The position numbers and the translations under genes are program-made. The notes under the pieces were generated by a model. That model did not search any database, was not told the DNA's origin, and saw nothing but the letters and a program-made list of their open reading frames with translations. A DNA stretch of 64,000 nucleotides. It comes from Rhodospirillales bacterium. GTDB taxonomy: Bacteria > Pseudomonadota > Alphaproteobacteria > Rhodospirillales > Casp-alpha2. This document shows positions 42,589 to 52,488 of this stretch, one piece after another (within the stretch, counting starts at the first letter, position 1; each line of letters starts with the position of its first letter). The stretch lies in NCBI GenBank assembly GCA_018662225.1, contig JABJGO010000009.1, forward strand, positions 16,841-80,840, read 5' to 3'.

Positions 42589-43825
42589 ATCGCAGGGCCT
42601 CAGCCGGATCGGTACGGGCGGCGCGCCATGATGGGTAGAGCGTTGCCAAAATGGATAGCCCCAAGGCCATGAGTACGATAGCGGTGACTTCAACTGGATC
42701 AACAACGGCGGGTAGCTGTGACAGAAAGTAAATTTCGGCGGCAAACAGATCGCTACCGGTCAGGCCTTGAATCCACTGGCGGATGGTTTCGATATTGGCG
42801 GCAAATGATAATCCGGCGACGAAACCGCCCAATGTGCCTATCACCCCAATGCTGGTCCCACTGATAAAGAAAATTCGCATGATGGTGCCACGCGTAGCCC
42901 CCATGGTGCGCAGGATGGCAATATCGCTGCCCTTGTCCTTCACCAGCATGATCATGCTGGAAATGATGTTGAAGGCAGCCACCACAATGATCAGGGTCAG
43001 AATCAAAAACATCACATTCCGCTCTACCTGAATGGCGTTGAAGAAACTGGCGTTGGCCCGCTGCCAATCATGGATGCGCATGGACGGTCCGGTAACTTTG
43101 GCGATATCGCGGGTCATGGATGGCGCGTCCTGGGGATTGTCCAGGAAAACCTCCAGGTTGCTGATCCCTTTTTTCATGGAGAAATAAACTTGCGCGGCTT
43201 CAAGAGGCATGAACACAAAACCTGAATCGTACTCGTACATGCCCACGTCAAACAACGCCACAACCTGGTACGACTTCATGCGCGGCACCGTGCCGAAGGC
43301 TGTAACCGTGCCTTTGGGTGAAATCAGATTAACGTTGCCGCCCACCGGCACCCCTAATTTGCGGGCTAACCTTCTGCCGATAACGATGCTATTATTTCCT
43401 TCGAAGCTGCTTAGGTCGCCAGCGACGATGTTGCTTGCCACCAGTTCGCGTCCGCGCAGGTCACTGGGTTCCAGTCCCCGCACAACTGCACCTTGTGACA
43501 CTCCGTTGTGGGTAGCCATGACCTGGCCTTCGACCAGCGGACTGACAGCAATAACACCGGGAACGGCTTGAAGTCGCTCGCGTAATGGCTCGTAATCGGT
43601 GAGAGAGCGTGATTGCGCTGAGACGTTCAGGTGGCCATTGATGCCGAGAATACGGCTCAGCAGTTCTTCTCGGAACCCGTTCATAACCGACATAACGATG
43701 ATCAGGGTGGCAACGCCAAGTCCGATTCCCAGCAAAGAAAACCATGCAATAACCGAGATGAAGCCTTCCTGACGGCGGGCCCGCAGGTACCGCATGGCTA
43801 ACATCCATTCAAAGGCTGAGAACAT
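42581..43825 (-). CDS. lolC: Lipoprotein-releasing ABC permease (LolC/LolE type)
   Basis: 414 residues with the LolCE topology: one helix at about residues 22-45, a long periplasmic domain to about 265, then three helices. FEWMLAMRYLRARRQEGFISVIAWFS opens the protein, as in LolC/E. NGHLNV and the periplasmic hook region (DVGMYEYDSGFVFMPLEAAQ) are present. There is only one permease gene in the operon, which fits alphaproteobacteria that use a single hybrid permease, probably as a homodimer with LolD. Confidence 0.93.
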   Translation of the reverse strand: MFSAFEWMLAMRYLRARRQEGFISVIAWFSLLGIGLGVATLIIVMSVMNGFREELLSRILGINGHLNVSAQSRSLTDYEPLRERLQAVPGVIAVSPLVEGQVMATHNGVSQGAVVRGLEPSDLRGRELVASNIVAGDLSSFEGNNSIVIGRRLARKLGVPVGGNVNLISPKGTVTAFGTVPRMKSYQVVALFDVGMYEYDSGFVFMPLEAAQVYFSMKKGISNLEVFLDNPQDAPSMTRDIAKVTGPSMRIHDWQRANASFFNAIQVERNVMFLILTLIIVVAAFNIISSMIMLVKDKGSDIAILRTMGATRGTIMRIFFISGTSIGVIGTLGGFVAGLSFAANIETIRQWIQGLTGSDLFAAEIYFLSQLPAVVDPVEVTAIVLMALGLSILATLYPSWRAARTDPAEALRYE

Positions 43826-43844
43826 GGATATCCTTTCTGTGCCG

Positions 43845-45158
43845 TTATGCCGTCATGCGGGAAAGAGCTGATTCGATACTCAAATCTTCCCGTTCACCAG
43901 TGGCGCGGTTTTTCAATTCCACCATGCCGTCTTTCAGGCCGCGTGGACCGGCGATGATCTGCCATGGCAAACCGATCAGGTCCATGTCGGCGAACTTGCC
44001 GCCGGCTCTGATTTCCCGGTCATCCATGAGAACCTCCACACCGGCCGTCTGTAGATCATTATAGATACCGTCACAGGCGGCATCGCAGGCCTCGTCACCG
44101 GTTTTCAAATTGATCAGGCCGACCTTGAACGGCGCAATGCTTTCCGGCCAGATAATGCCGTCATCATCGTGGGATGCTTCAATCACGGCACCAACCAGGC
44201 GAGATACGCCAACACCGTATGAGCCCATCGACACAGTGGCTTCACCGCCTTCCGCCGTGGTTACCTTGGCCCCCAACGGTTCGGAATAATTGGTGCCGAA
44301 ATGGAATATGTGGCCCACTTCGATGCCGCGCGCGGTGATCAGATCATCACCAAGCGCCGCTTCTTGTTCCGGATCCCGCATTTCATCTGTTGCGGCGTAT
44401 TTGGATGTGAACGTATCAACCATCGGCTGGAGATCACTGTCATAGTCCACGTCTGTACCGACCCAGTCCATGCTGATGTAATCTCGGTGACAGGCGATTT
44501 CGCTTTCCCCTGTATCAGCGAGGATCAGGAACTCGTGGCTCATATCACCACCGATTGGACCTGTATCCGCCTTCATGGGAATGGCTTTCAGACCTAACCG
44601 GTCATAGATACGCAGGTAATTCACAAAAAACTTGTTATAGGAAACGCGACCGGCGGCGTCATCTATATCGAATGAATAGGCATCCTTCATCAAGAATTCA
44701 CGCCCCCGCATGACACCAAACCGTGGCCGCACTTCGTCTCGGAATTTCCACTGTATATGATACAGCATCTTCGGAAGCTCTTTGTACGACTTGGCCGCAT
44801 CGCGGAAAATTTCGGTAATCTGTTCTTCGTTGGTGGGTCCGTACAGCATATCACGACCATGGCGGTCCTGAATGCGTAGCATTTCCGGCCCATAGGCATC
44901 ATAGCGCCCACTTTCCCGCCATAAATCAGCCAGCTGGATTGTTGGCATCAACATTTGCTGACAGCCCATGGCGGCCTGTTCTTCTTCGACTACGCGCTGA
45001 ATATTCATCAGCACTTTGTGCCCCATCGGCAACCACGAGTAGATACCCGCACTGGATTGGCGGACCATGCCAGCGCGCAGCATCAAACGATGCGAGACAA
45101 TCTGTGCTTCGGAAGGGTTTTCTTTCAGCGTGGGCAAGAAATAACGTGATAGGCGCAT
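43845..45158 (-). CDS. proS: Prolyl-tRNA synthetase, alphaproteobacterial short type
   Basis: Charges tRNA-Pro. 437 residues, class II. Motif 2 region [25 protein letters not shown] and motif 3 [17 protein letters not shown] are complete, followed by the anticodon-binding domain ([16 protein letters not shown]). The roughly 130-residue editing insertion of E. coli-type ProS is absent between motifs 2 and 3 (only VGTDVDYD and adjacent residues occur there), so Ala-tRNA-Pro editing must come from elsewhere. Confidence 0.95.
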   Translation of the reverse strand: MRLSRYFLPTLKENPSEAQIVSHRLMLRAGMVRQSSAGIYSWLPMGHKVLMNIQRVVEEEQAAMGCQQMLMPTIQLADLWRESGRYDAYGPEMLRIQDRHGRDMLYGPTNEEQITEIFRDAAKSYKELPKMLYHIQWKFRDEVRPRFGVMRGREFLMKDAYSFDIDDAAGRVSYNKFFVNYLRIYDRLGLKAIPMKADTGPIGGDMSHEFLILADTGESEIACHRDYISMDWVGTDVDYDSDLQPMVDTFTSKYAATDEMRDPEQEAALGDDLITARGIEVGHIFHFGTNYSEPLGAKVTTAEGGEATVSMGSYGVGVSRLVGAVIEASHDDDGIIWPESIAPFKVGLINLKTGDEACDAACDGIYNDLQTAGVEVLMDDREIRAGGKFADMDLIGLPWQIIAGPRGLKDGMVELKNRATGEREDLSIESALSRMTA

Positions 45159-45263
45159 GGAACTACTTTCTAAGACTAACGGAACGGTTCAAATCAATAA
45201 TGCCGGACTTTATGAAACCCCCCGCTTATTGTCCATGCATGAGATGGGATGAATGCGGTTATT

Positions 45264-48200
45264 TCAAGGCGTTTGCATGGCTACTGTGGCCAGTGATTTC
45301 AGCATATTTCGCACCCCGGCCAGACGGGCTTCCACGTCATCCCACTTGCGCATAAAGACCAGCTTGTGATCGGGCCGCAATTTAACGGTGCCCCGATGCT
45401 CCTGAATCAGGCTGACCAAGCCTGCTGGATTGGCGAAGTCGTCGTTTCGAAAACTGATGACAGCCCCTTTGGGGCCAGCGTCAACTTTCTCAACATTTGC
45501 TTCCCGGCACAGGGCTTTAATGGCGACGGTTTGTAACAGATTTTCGGTTTCTTCGGGCAGTGGTCCAAACCGGTCGATCATTTCGGCGGCCAGCCCATCA
45601 ATCTCGTCACGATCACTAAGCTTGGCGATACGGCGGTACAGCCCCATCCGCACCGGCAGGTCGGCTATGTAGTAATCCGGAATCAGCACGGCCAGCCCCA
45701 CATTGATCTGAGGGCTCCAGTCATCGCTGGTAGGATCATCGCTGACCAGCCCACGGGCTTCGGCTACGGCTTCTTCCAGCATTTGCTGGTAAAGCTCGAA
45801 ACCAACCTCACGGATATGCCCCGATTGTTCATCACCCAACAGGTTGCCCGCGCCCCGGATATCCAGATCGTGACTCGCCAGTGAGAATCCAGCCCCCAGA
45901 TGATCCAGTGTCTGCATGACTTCCAGGCGTTTTTCCGCCGCTGGCGTCAGCTTCATGCCGGGTGGTAGCGTGAGATAAGCATAAGCCCGGGTCTTGGACC
46001 GCCCCACGCGACCGCGCAACTGATACAACTGCGCCAACCCGAAGCGGTCTGATCGGTGAATAATGATGGTATTCACCCGCGGCATGTCGAGGCCGGATTC
46101 AATAATATTAGTGGCCAGCAGCAAATCAAACCCGCCGTCATAAAATGACGTAACAGCATCTTCTAATGCGCTCGGTGGCATTTGGCCGTTGACCACGGTT
46201 ATGGTGATTTCCGGCACCAGTTCACGGATTTCCCGTTCTATCTTTTCCAGATCAGCGATGCGGGGGCATACATAGAATGTCTGACCACCCCGGTATCGTT
46301 CGCGCAGGATCGCCTCTCGAATGACCACTGGATCAAAGGGCAATACATAAGTTCGCACCGCCAACCGGTCCACAGGTGGTGTGGCGATCAGGCTCAGGTC
46401 CCGGATACCAGACAGCGCCAGTTGCAACGTGCGGGGTATGGGGGTCGCACTCAACGTCACCACATGCACATCGGCTTTAAGTTGTTTCAGGCGTTCTTTA
46501 TGGGCCACCCCGAAGTGTTGTTCCTCATCAATGACCAGCAGCCCCAAATCACGAAACGCCACATCTTTAGCCATCAAGGCATGGGTACCGATCACAATAT
46601 CGACGGTGCCCTCTTCCAGTCGTCGCTTGGTTTCCTTGGCGTCCTTGGCAGAAACCAGACGAGATAGCTGCCGGATTTCCACAGGAAACCCTTTAAACCG
46701 TTCAACGAAATTTTCGTAATGCTGACGGGCCAGCAATGTGGTGGGCACGACAACGGCAACCTGTTTACCTTCCATTGCCACCACGAATGCCGCCCGTAAC
46801 GCGACCTCGGTTTTACCAAAGCCCACATCCCCACAAACCAAACGATCCGTATTGCCACCACTGGATAAATCACCGATCACCGCATCGATAGCCCGTTGCT
46901 GGTCTTCCGTTTCGACAAAGGGGAATCGGGCACAGAACTCATCGAATATTCCGGTTTGGGGATTAAGGGGCGCTGAGGTTTTGAGTGCCCGAGCGGCGGC
47001 AACGCGGATCAGTTCAGCCGCCATTTCCCGAATGCGGTCTTTCAGTTTGGATTTACGGGCCTGCCATGCGGCACCACCCAGACGGTCCAGTTGAGCGCCT
47101 GCGTCTTCTGACCCGTAACGCGAAATCAGCTCAATGTTCTCAACGGGCAAGAATAACCGGTCGTCACCGTGATAGGTAAGTTGAAGGCAATCATGTGGCG
47201 CGCCACCGGCTTCGATGGTGAACAGACCATCAAACTGGCCGATACCATGATCAGCATGAACCACCAGATCGCCCACATTCAGGGCAGCCGCATCGGCGAT
47301 AATGTTTTCCGGTTTCACGCGCTGGTGACGGGGGCGGCTCATGCGCTCGCCCAGAATATCCTGTTCAGTGATAAGCGCGATGCCGGGCGCTACAAACCCA
47401 CGCTCAAACTCGCTGATGCATAGGGATGTGAGCTGGGGTTTAAGGGACTGAACTTCTTGCCAACCAGCTACATCGACCAGACCGTCGAAGCCATGTTCTG
47501 TCAAAACCTTGCGAATACGATCGTGCGATCCTTCGCTGAAGGCAGACAGCACCACGCGCCGCTTTGCCGAATGTTGTTCCTTGATATGGTCGATGACGGC
47601 ATCGAACAAATTCGCTTCGGGCTGAACCCGAATATCGGCAAAATCCCGCCCGGGTCGCCCTTCTGCATCGATCATCGGGCCTGTGGTGGTCGATTCGGGT
47701 GCATCAAAAGGTGATAGCGCAGCACCCGGCTGGCCCGATATCATGGCTTCAAATTCTGTGGCGTCCAGATACAGCATGGATTTTTCAACTGGACGGTATG
47801 GGGCGGCACCGGTGGATACGCCCCCACCCGGAACGTCCCGGCGAGCCGTGTAATAATCGTCGATCAGTTCCAACCGTGACACTTCAGCCTCGGTGACCTG
47901 ATGGCCCATAACAATTGGAATGTCGCCCACGTAGTCCATGATCGTGTCCAGATGATCATGAAAGAATGGCAGCCAGTGCTCCATGCCAAGCGATCGACGC
48001 CCGGCGGAAATGGATTCGTATAACGGATCATCATCACCCGTGACGCCGAATTCTTCGCGGTAGCGACTTCGAAAGCGCGATATGGACGCATCGTCCAGAA
48101 AAACTTCGCTCACCGGAATGATACGGACCTTGTCAGTATCACCGGTGGTACGCTGCGTTTCTGCATCAAACAGACGCAATACATCAATTTCATCACCAAA

Positions 48201-48755
48201 GAAATCCATCCTGACGGGTGTGTCATGCCCGGCCGGGAAAACATCCAAAATCCCGCCCCGCCGGGCATATTCACCAGGCTCTAACACAGTATCAGCCCGC
48301 ACGTACCCATTGCGGCTGAGGAACGTCACGATGTCATCCACCGGCACCTCGGCACCCTTGGTAATCACCAGTGACCGCCCATCAAGGCCTGCGCGTGGCA
48401 CGAGGCGTTGCAAGGCGGCGGAAACCGTGGTCACCACCACGCACGGTGTGGATGTGTCGGTGTCTTCGATCAGTTTCGCCAGCACCCGTATGCGCTGATC
48501 CAGGACATCGCCACTGGGCGACACCCGGTCATACGGCAGGCAGTCCCATGCCGGAAACCTGAGCACGGGCATGGCCGGATCAAAAAAGGCAATGGTGGCT
48601 GCCAACTGGACCATGGACACATCATCAGGCGTAATGACCATGATGCGGCCTTGTGATGCGGCCCACTGGCTGATGATAAAGGCGTCGTGCCCCGGCGGCA
48701 CACCATTCATCTGAAAGCGGCCGTCTGTATCCTGAATGCGTTGAATAAGGTTCAC
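45264..48755 (-). CDS. mfd: Transcription-repair coupling factor Mfd
   Basis: Removes RNA polymerase stalled at DNA damage and recruits UvrA. 1163 residues. UvrB-like N-terminal domains (to about residue 460), RNA-polymerase-binding Tudor-like domain (LNVGDLVVHADHGIGQFDGL), then helicase motor with Walker A CGDVGFGKTEVALRAAF, DEEQHFGV, LSATPIPRTLQLALSGIRDLSLI, and TRG/C-terminal region with QLRGRVGRS. The N-terminal ATP loop is degraded, as in all Mfd. GTG start, overlapping the sdhE stop by 4 bp. Confidence 0.97.
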   Translation of the reverse strand: MNLIQRIQDTDGRFQMNGVPPGHDAFIISQWAASQGRIMVITPDDVSMVQLAATIAFFDPAMPVLRFPAWDCLPYDRVSPSGDVLDQRIRVLAKLIEDTDTSTPCVVVTTVSAALQRLVPRAGLDGRSLVITKGAEVPVDDIVTFLSRNGYVRADTVLEPGEYARRGGILDVFPAGHDTPVRMDFFGDEIDVLRLFDAETQRTTGDTDKVRIIPVSEVFLDDASISRFRSRYREEFGVTGDDDPLYESISAGRRSLGMEHWLPFFHDHLDTIMDYVGDIPIVMGHQVTEAEVSRLELIDDYYTARRDVPGGGVSTGAAPYRPVEKSMLYLDATEFEAMISGQPGAALSPFDAPESTTTGPMIDAEGRPGRDFADIRVQPEANLFDAVIDHIKEQHSAKRRVVLSAFSEGSHDRIRKVLTEHGFDGLVDVAGWQEVQSLKPQLTSLCISEFERGFVAPGIALITEQDILGERMSRPRHQRVKPENIIADAAALNVGDLVVHADHGIGQFDGLFTIEAGGAPHDCLQLTYHGDDRLFLPVENIELISRYGSEDAGAQLDRLGGAAWQARKSKLKDRIREMAAELIRVAAARALKTSAPLNPQTGIFDEFCARFPFVETEDQQRAIDAVIGDLSSGGNTDRLVCGDVGFGKTEVALRAAFVVAMEGKQVAVVVPTTLLARQHYENFVERFKGFPVEIRQLSRLVSAKDAKETKRRLEEGTVDIVIGTHALMAKDVAFRDLGLLVIDEEQHFGVAHKERLKQLKADVHVVTLSATPIPRTLQLALSGIRDLSLIATPPVDRLAVRTYVLPFDPVVIREAILRERYRGGQTFYVCPRIADLEKIEREIRELVPEITITVVNGQMPPSALEDAVTSFYDGGFDLLLATNIIESGLDMPRVNTIIIHRSDRFGLAQLYQLRGRVGRSKTRAYAYLTLPPGMKLTPAAEKRLEVMQTLDHLGAGFSLASHDLDIRGAGNLLGDEQSGHIREVGFELYQQMLEEAVAEARGLVSDDPTSDDWSPQINVGLAVLIPDYYIADLPVRMGLYRRIAKLSDRDEIDGLAAEMIDRFGPLPEETENLLQTVAIKALCREANVEKVDAGPKGAVISFRNDDFANPAGLVSLIQEHRGTVKLRPDHKLVFMRKWDDVEARLAGVRNMLKSLATVAMQTP

Positions 48756-49009
48756 GGTCTACAGCGACTTTTAAACTGGATAAGGTTTTGCATCATGGTT
48801 TCATCCAGATGCGCTGGAAATGGCTCACGCTCAAGCAACCAGTTCATCAAATCATTGTCGCCTTCTTTCATGATCTGTTCGAACGCCGCCACCTGAGGTT
48901 CATCCATACTTTCAAGCTCGAGCGTAGCATAGCCGCCCAACAGGGTATCGGTTTCCTTCATGCCCATATGGTTTGCCTGATACAACAAACGCTTTCGACG
49001 ATCATCCAT
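48752..49009 (-). CDS. sdhE: FAD assembly factor SdhE, with altered RGxxE motif
   Basis: 85-residue helper that attaches FAD to succinate dehydrogenase. Family length and layout: RRKRLLYQAN, then GMKETDTLLGGYA, FEQIMKEGDNDLMNWLL. The nearly invariant RGxxE motif reads M15-G16-M17-K18-E19: Gly and Glu are kept, but Arg is replaced by Met (codon ATG, clear in the DNA). Relatives in which this Arg is lost are rare in my knowledge, so activity could be altered or another residue could compensate. Operon sdhE-mfd. Confidence 0.88.
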   Translation of the reverse strand: MDDRRKRLLYQANHMGMKETDTLLGGYATLELESMDEPQVAAFEQIMKEGDNDLMNWLLEREPFPAHLDETMMQNLIQFKSRCRP

Positions 49010-49092
49010 GTGACGAATTACCTAACCAAACGGTGCCAAATGTTTCGTGGGTAGGATATAAGGGGAGAAACGCCAACTGTCATGTGTAGATT

Positions 49093-51180
49093 ATGCGCTC
49101 TGAAATACTTTTTGATCTGTTTGCCCCCACGACCACCCTGACCGGTGTAGGACCGCGCATTGCCAAAGCCATTGAAACGTTGCGCGGTAACAGCCGCATC
49201 ATTGATCTGTTATGGCATTTCCCGCAAGGTATCATCGACCGCCGGCATACACCGACCATCGAAGAAGCCATCCCCGGCACCATCGCCACCATTACCGTGA
49301 CCGTGGATAAGCATCGTAAAGCACCCAACAAACGTGCGCCCTATCGCATTCCCTGTCACGATGATACAGGGCAAATGACACTGGTGTTCTTCCATGCCCG
49401 CGAGGATTACCTTAAAAGTATCCTGCCCGAAGGTGAAACCCGAATTATCAGTGGCACCATTGAGGATTTCAGTGGCGAAATTCAAATGACCCATCCGGAT
49501 CACGTGGTCACGGTGGAAGAACGCGAAACGTTGGAGAAAGTAGAGCCCGTCTATGGGCTCACCGCCGGGTTATCGCAAAAGGTTTTAGGCAAAACCACCA
49601 TGGCATGCCTTTCGCACCTGCCCGAGATGCCTGAATGGCTCGACCCGGCCCACCTGAAGCAACAACAGTGGTCGCCATGGAAGCTAAGCATGGAACAGGT
49701 TCATGCCCCCCAGTCCCTGAATGATATAGACCCGCAAGCCATACCGCGTTGCCGACTGGCCTATGATGAATTGCTGGCCAATCAATTAGCCCTGGCTGTG
49801 GTGCGGCGATCAGCCCGAAATTTCAAGGGTCGCAGTATTAACAGTAACGGGACTTTACGGGAAAGCGTCACCCGCGCCCTGCCCTTTACCCTGACCACAT
49901 CACAACAGAACGCCTATCAGGAAATCAACGGTGATATGGCCAAGCCGGAACGCATGCTGCGCCTGTTACAGGGTGATGTAGGCAGTGGCAAAACCGTGGT
50001 TGCGCTCATGGCCATGTTGAACGCGGTAGAAGCTGGCCATCAGGCCTGTCTTATGGTGCCCACCGAAATACTGGCGCGACAGCACCATGCGACGATCACA
50101 GCACTCTGTACTGATGCGGACGTGAACATCGTAGTGCTTACAGGGCGTGATAAAGGAAAAGCCCGAAAAGCTGTTCTGGAGTCGATTGCCGACGGTTCGT
50201 CGCAAATCATCATTGGCACACATGCCCTGTTTCAGGATGATATTGCATTTAAGGATCTGGCTTTTGCCGTTATTGACGAACAGCACCGCTTTGGGGTCCA
50301 TCAACGCCTCATGCTGGCCGGTAAAGGTGAGACGGTCGATGTGTTGGTTATGACGGCAACGCCCATCCCGCGCACCCTGACCCTGACCACCTATGGTGAT
50401 ATGGAGGTTTCGAGATTGACCGAGAAACCGGCCGGTCGCAAACCGGTGGATACCCGCATTATTCCGGGCACCCGCCTTGCCGATGTGGCCAGTGGCCTGA
50501 AGCGATCTATCGCCACGGGTGCGCGGGTGTACTGGGTCTGTCCACTGGTGGAGGAATCAGAAAAGATCGACGCGGCTGCTGCTGAAGAACGCTTTGATTA
50601 CTTGCGCAAACAATACGGTGAAGACCGCGTGGGGCTTGTTCACGGTCGTATGAAGGGTGCCGAAAAAGATGCTGTGATGGCCGCGTTCAAAGACGGCTCC
50701 CTGGACATTTTGGTCGCGACAACCGTCATCGAAGTTGGTGTCGATGTGCCGGAAGCCTCTGTCATGATCATCGAGCACGCCGAACGGTTCGGCCTCGCCC
50801 AACTTCACCAGTTACGGGGCCGCATTGGTCGGGGCGAGAAGGCATCGGCTTGCGTACTAATGTATGGATCACCCGTAACCGAAACGGCAAAACAACGCCT
50901 GAAGGTCATGCGCGATACAGACGACGGCTTTGTTATCGCCGAGAAGGATCTCGAACTACGGGGCGCCGGGGAGCTTCTGGGGACGCGCCAAAGCGGCTTG
51001 CCGGTTTTTCAGGTGGCCGATCTGGCTGAGCACGGGGATTTACTAGCCACCGCCCGGCGCGATGCGCAGCTTATTCTGGAGAAAGATGCTGAGTTGGAGT
51101 CGCCGCGTGGTCAATCACTGCGGGTTCTGCTTTATCTGTTCGAGCGGGATAATGCGATCAGGAATCTTCGTTCTGGTTAG
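49093..51180 (+). CDS. recG: ATP-dependent DNA helicase RecG
   Basis: Branch-migrates stalled forks and recombination intermediates. 695 residues. N-terminal wedge/OB domain (TLTGVGPRIAKAIETL, IDLLWHFPQGIIDRR), helicase motifs LTTSQQNAYQEI, LLQGDVGSGKTVVALMAM, DEQHRFGV, MTATPIPRTLTLT, and VIEVGVDVPEASVM, then QLRGRIGRGE. The C-terminal TRG-like LELRGAGELLGTRQSG is complete. Its last 23 bp overlap the end of the convergent DUF502 gene. Confidence 0.97.
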   Translation: MRSEILFDLFAPTTTLTGVGPRIAKAIETLRGNSRIIDLLWHFPQGIIDRRHTPTIEEAIPGTIATITVTVDKHRKAPNKRAPYRIPCHDDTGQMTLVFFHAREDYLKSILPEGETRIISGTIEDFSGEIQMTHPDHVVTVEERETLEKVEPVYGLTAGLSQKVLGKTTMACLSHLPEMPEWLDPAHLKQQQWSPWKLSMEQVHAPQSLNDIDPQAIPRCRLAYDELLANQLALAVVRRSARNFKGRSINSNGTLRESVTRALPFTLTTSQQNAYQEINGDMAKPERMLRLLQGDVGSGKTVVALMAMLNAVEAGHQACLMVPTEILARQHHATITALCTDADVNIVVLTGRDKGKARKAVLESIADGSSQIIIGTHALFQDDIAFKDLAFAVIDEQHRFGVHQRLMLAGKGETVDVLVMTATPIPRTLTLTTYGDMEVSRLTEKPAGRKPVDTRIIPGTRLADVASGLKRSIATGARVYWVCPLVEESEKIDAAAAEERFDYLRKQYGEDRVGLVHGRMKGAEKDAVMAAFKDGSLDILVATTVIEVGVDVPEASVMIIEHAERFGLAQLHQLRGRIGRGEKASACVLMYGSPVTETAKQRLKVMRDTDDGFVIAEKDLELRGAGELLGTRQSGLPVFQVADLAEHGDLLATARRDAQLILEKDAELESPRGQSLRVLLYLFERDNAIRNLRSG

Positions 51181-52018
51181 TGGATGAACTATCTGGTTCT
51201 TTCAGGCCCGCTTCCTCAATCTCTTGCAGGATATCCCTGCCCGTGGCGCGTTCCAACTTTTCGCCGGGTCGACTGCCCTCACCCACCAATACGGTGATGC
51301 CTTCTTTTTCACGCAGAACCTCCACGTTCTCGTACACTTTGGCTGACGTAAGTGCCACACTCTTGTCTGCGGTGGATCGCCTGTCCGGTGGGGTGACGAT
51401 ACCACCCGAAATCACCATTTTAATGGCCTCCTCCACCGACATGGAAAGAGGAATCAGGTCTTCTTTCGGCACAAACAACAGAAAGCCCGAGGTTGGATTT
51501 GGCGTTGTGGGCAAAAAGATGTTCACACAATCATCTTCGGTGATGCTCTGAACTTCGCCTTCGGTGGTTCCGGTGATAAAAGCGATGGCCCATATGCCAC
51601 GGCGGGGATATTCAACCAGAACAGCTTCGCGAAATGCCTTGGACTGCTGGGCTAAAACTGTTTCCAGAATCTGTTTTACGGCATTGTAGACGCTTCTGAT
51701 CACCGGCATGCGGTTCAACAGGCTTTCGCTAAGGCGGGTAAACAGCCGTCCCATAAACCCAGCCATAAACATCCCCACCATGGTCATGCTGATAAACAGC
51801 ACAACCAGTCCCAGTCCAGGCAATGCGAAAGGCAGGTAGGTTTCCGGATTGTACGCTGGTGGAATTAACGGGGTGATGCTGTCATCAACGAAATTGATGA
51901 ACAACCACGCCACATAACCGGTGATAAACAATGGCGCAGTGACCAAAATACCGGCAAAAAAGTAGGTGCGGATGCGCTGGCCAACGGCCGGCGCGGGTTT
52001 AGGGGTGCTGGTTGGCAT
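51158..52018 (-). CDS. DUF502 family membrane protein
   Basis: 286 residues. Two transmembrane helices near residues 18-40 and 65-90 (FFAGILVTAPLFITGYVAW; LPGLGLVVLFISMTMVGMFM). The conserved DUF502 stretches are NRMPVIRSVYNAVKQILET, REAVLVEYPRRGIWAIAFITG, and TPNPTSGFLLFVPKEDLIPL. The C-terminal 90 residues are hydrophilic and probably cytosolic. Function unknown for the family. The cNMP-binding gene ends 14 bp upstream on the same strand, so it is likely the last gene of the exporter operon or a downstream passenger. Confidence 0.88.
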   Translation of the reverse strand: MPTSTPKPAPAVGQRIRTYFFAGILVTAPLFITGYVAWLFINFVDDSITPLIPPAYNPETYLPFALPGLGLVVLFISMTMVGMFMAGFMGRLFTRLSESLLNRMPVIRSVYNAVKQILETVLAQQSKAFREAVLVEYPRRGIWAIAFITGTTEGEVQSITEDDCVNIFLPTTPNPTSGFLLFVPKEDLIPLSMSVEEAIKMVISGGIVTPPDRRSTADKSVALTSAKVYENVEVLREKEGITVLVGEGSRPGEKLERATGRDILQEIEEAGLKEPDSSSTNQNEDS

Positions 52019-52032
52019 CTATGATTTCTTTA

Positions 52033-52389
52033 TTATTTATCGCCCGATTGCAGGCGGCGAATTGTATCAACAAAAATCTTGAGCAGTGTTCGTACAAATG
52101 GATCACACCCTGCCATCTTTGTCTCGAAAGTATTTCGGTTTACAACAATTAGCGTACCACCAACCCCCATCCTTGCCCCGGCCATGCGCGGTGCATCATC
52201 GATAAGCGCCATTTCACCAAAGATGCCGCCGGCCGGAATCGTCGCTATCACAACAAAATCTTGATCAGCTTGTTTTACGATTTCAATTTCGCCTGATTGC
52301 ACAATATAGGCACAGTTGGCGGGCTCGCCTTCGCGAAACACAAAAGATCCTGCGGCAATTGTCTGTCGATCAATCAATCCGGATGTCAT
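52033..52389 (-). CDS. Stand-alone cyclic-nucleotide-binding domain protein
   Basis: 118 residues consisting of one CAP/PKA-type binding domain and nothing else: no DNA-binding helix-turn-helix. The phosphate-binding cassette is GGIFGEMALIDDAPRMAGARM, with the Gly-Glu and Arg positions kept (FGEMAL, PRMAGA), so cAMP or cGMP binding is plausible. GAGGAGG before the ATG. It lies between the HlyD adaptor and the DUF502 gene, suggesting a cyclic-nucleotide input to the exporter or to the membrane protein. Confidence 0.85.
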   Translation of the reverse strand: MTSGLIDRQTIAAGSFVFREGEPANCAYIVQSGEIEIVKQADQDFVVIATIPAGGIFGEMALIDDAPRMAGARMGVGGTLIVVNRNTFETKMAGCDPFVRTLLKIFVDTIRRLQSGDK

Positions 52390-52445
52390 CGGCCCCTCCT
52401 CAGTGATCGCTATTCTAATCGGATGAGATCAAAAAGCACGCGTGT

Positions 52446-52463
52446 ATTCTTGAATTCAAGAAT
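52446..52463. promoter_or_regulatory. 18-bp perfect palindrome between hlyD-like and cNMP-binding genes
   Basis: ATTCTTGAATTCAAGAAT is identical on both strands. It lies 26 bp past the HlyD-like stop and 57 bp before the cNMP gene. Candidate operator, or a hairpin limiting read-through from the exporter genes. Confidence 0.45.
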
Positions 52464-52488
52464 CAAATTTAATGAAAATCGCTCCGAC

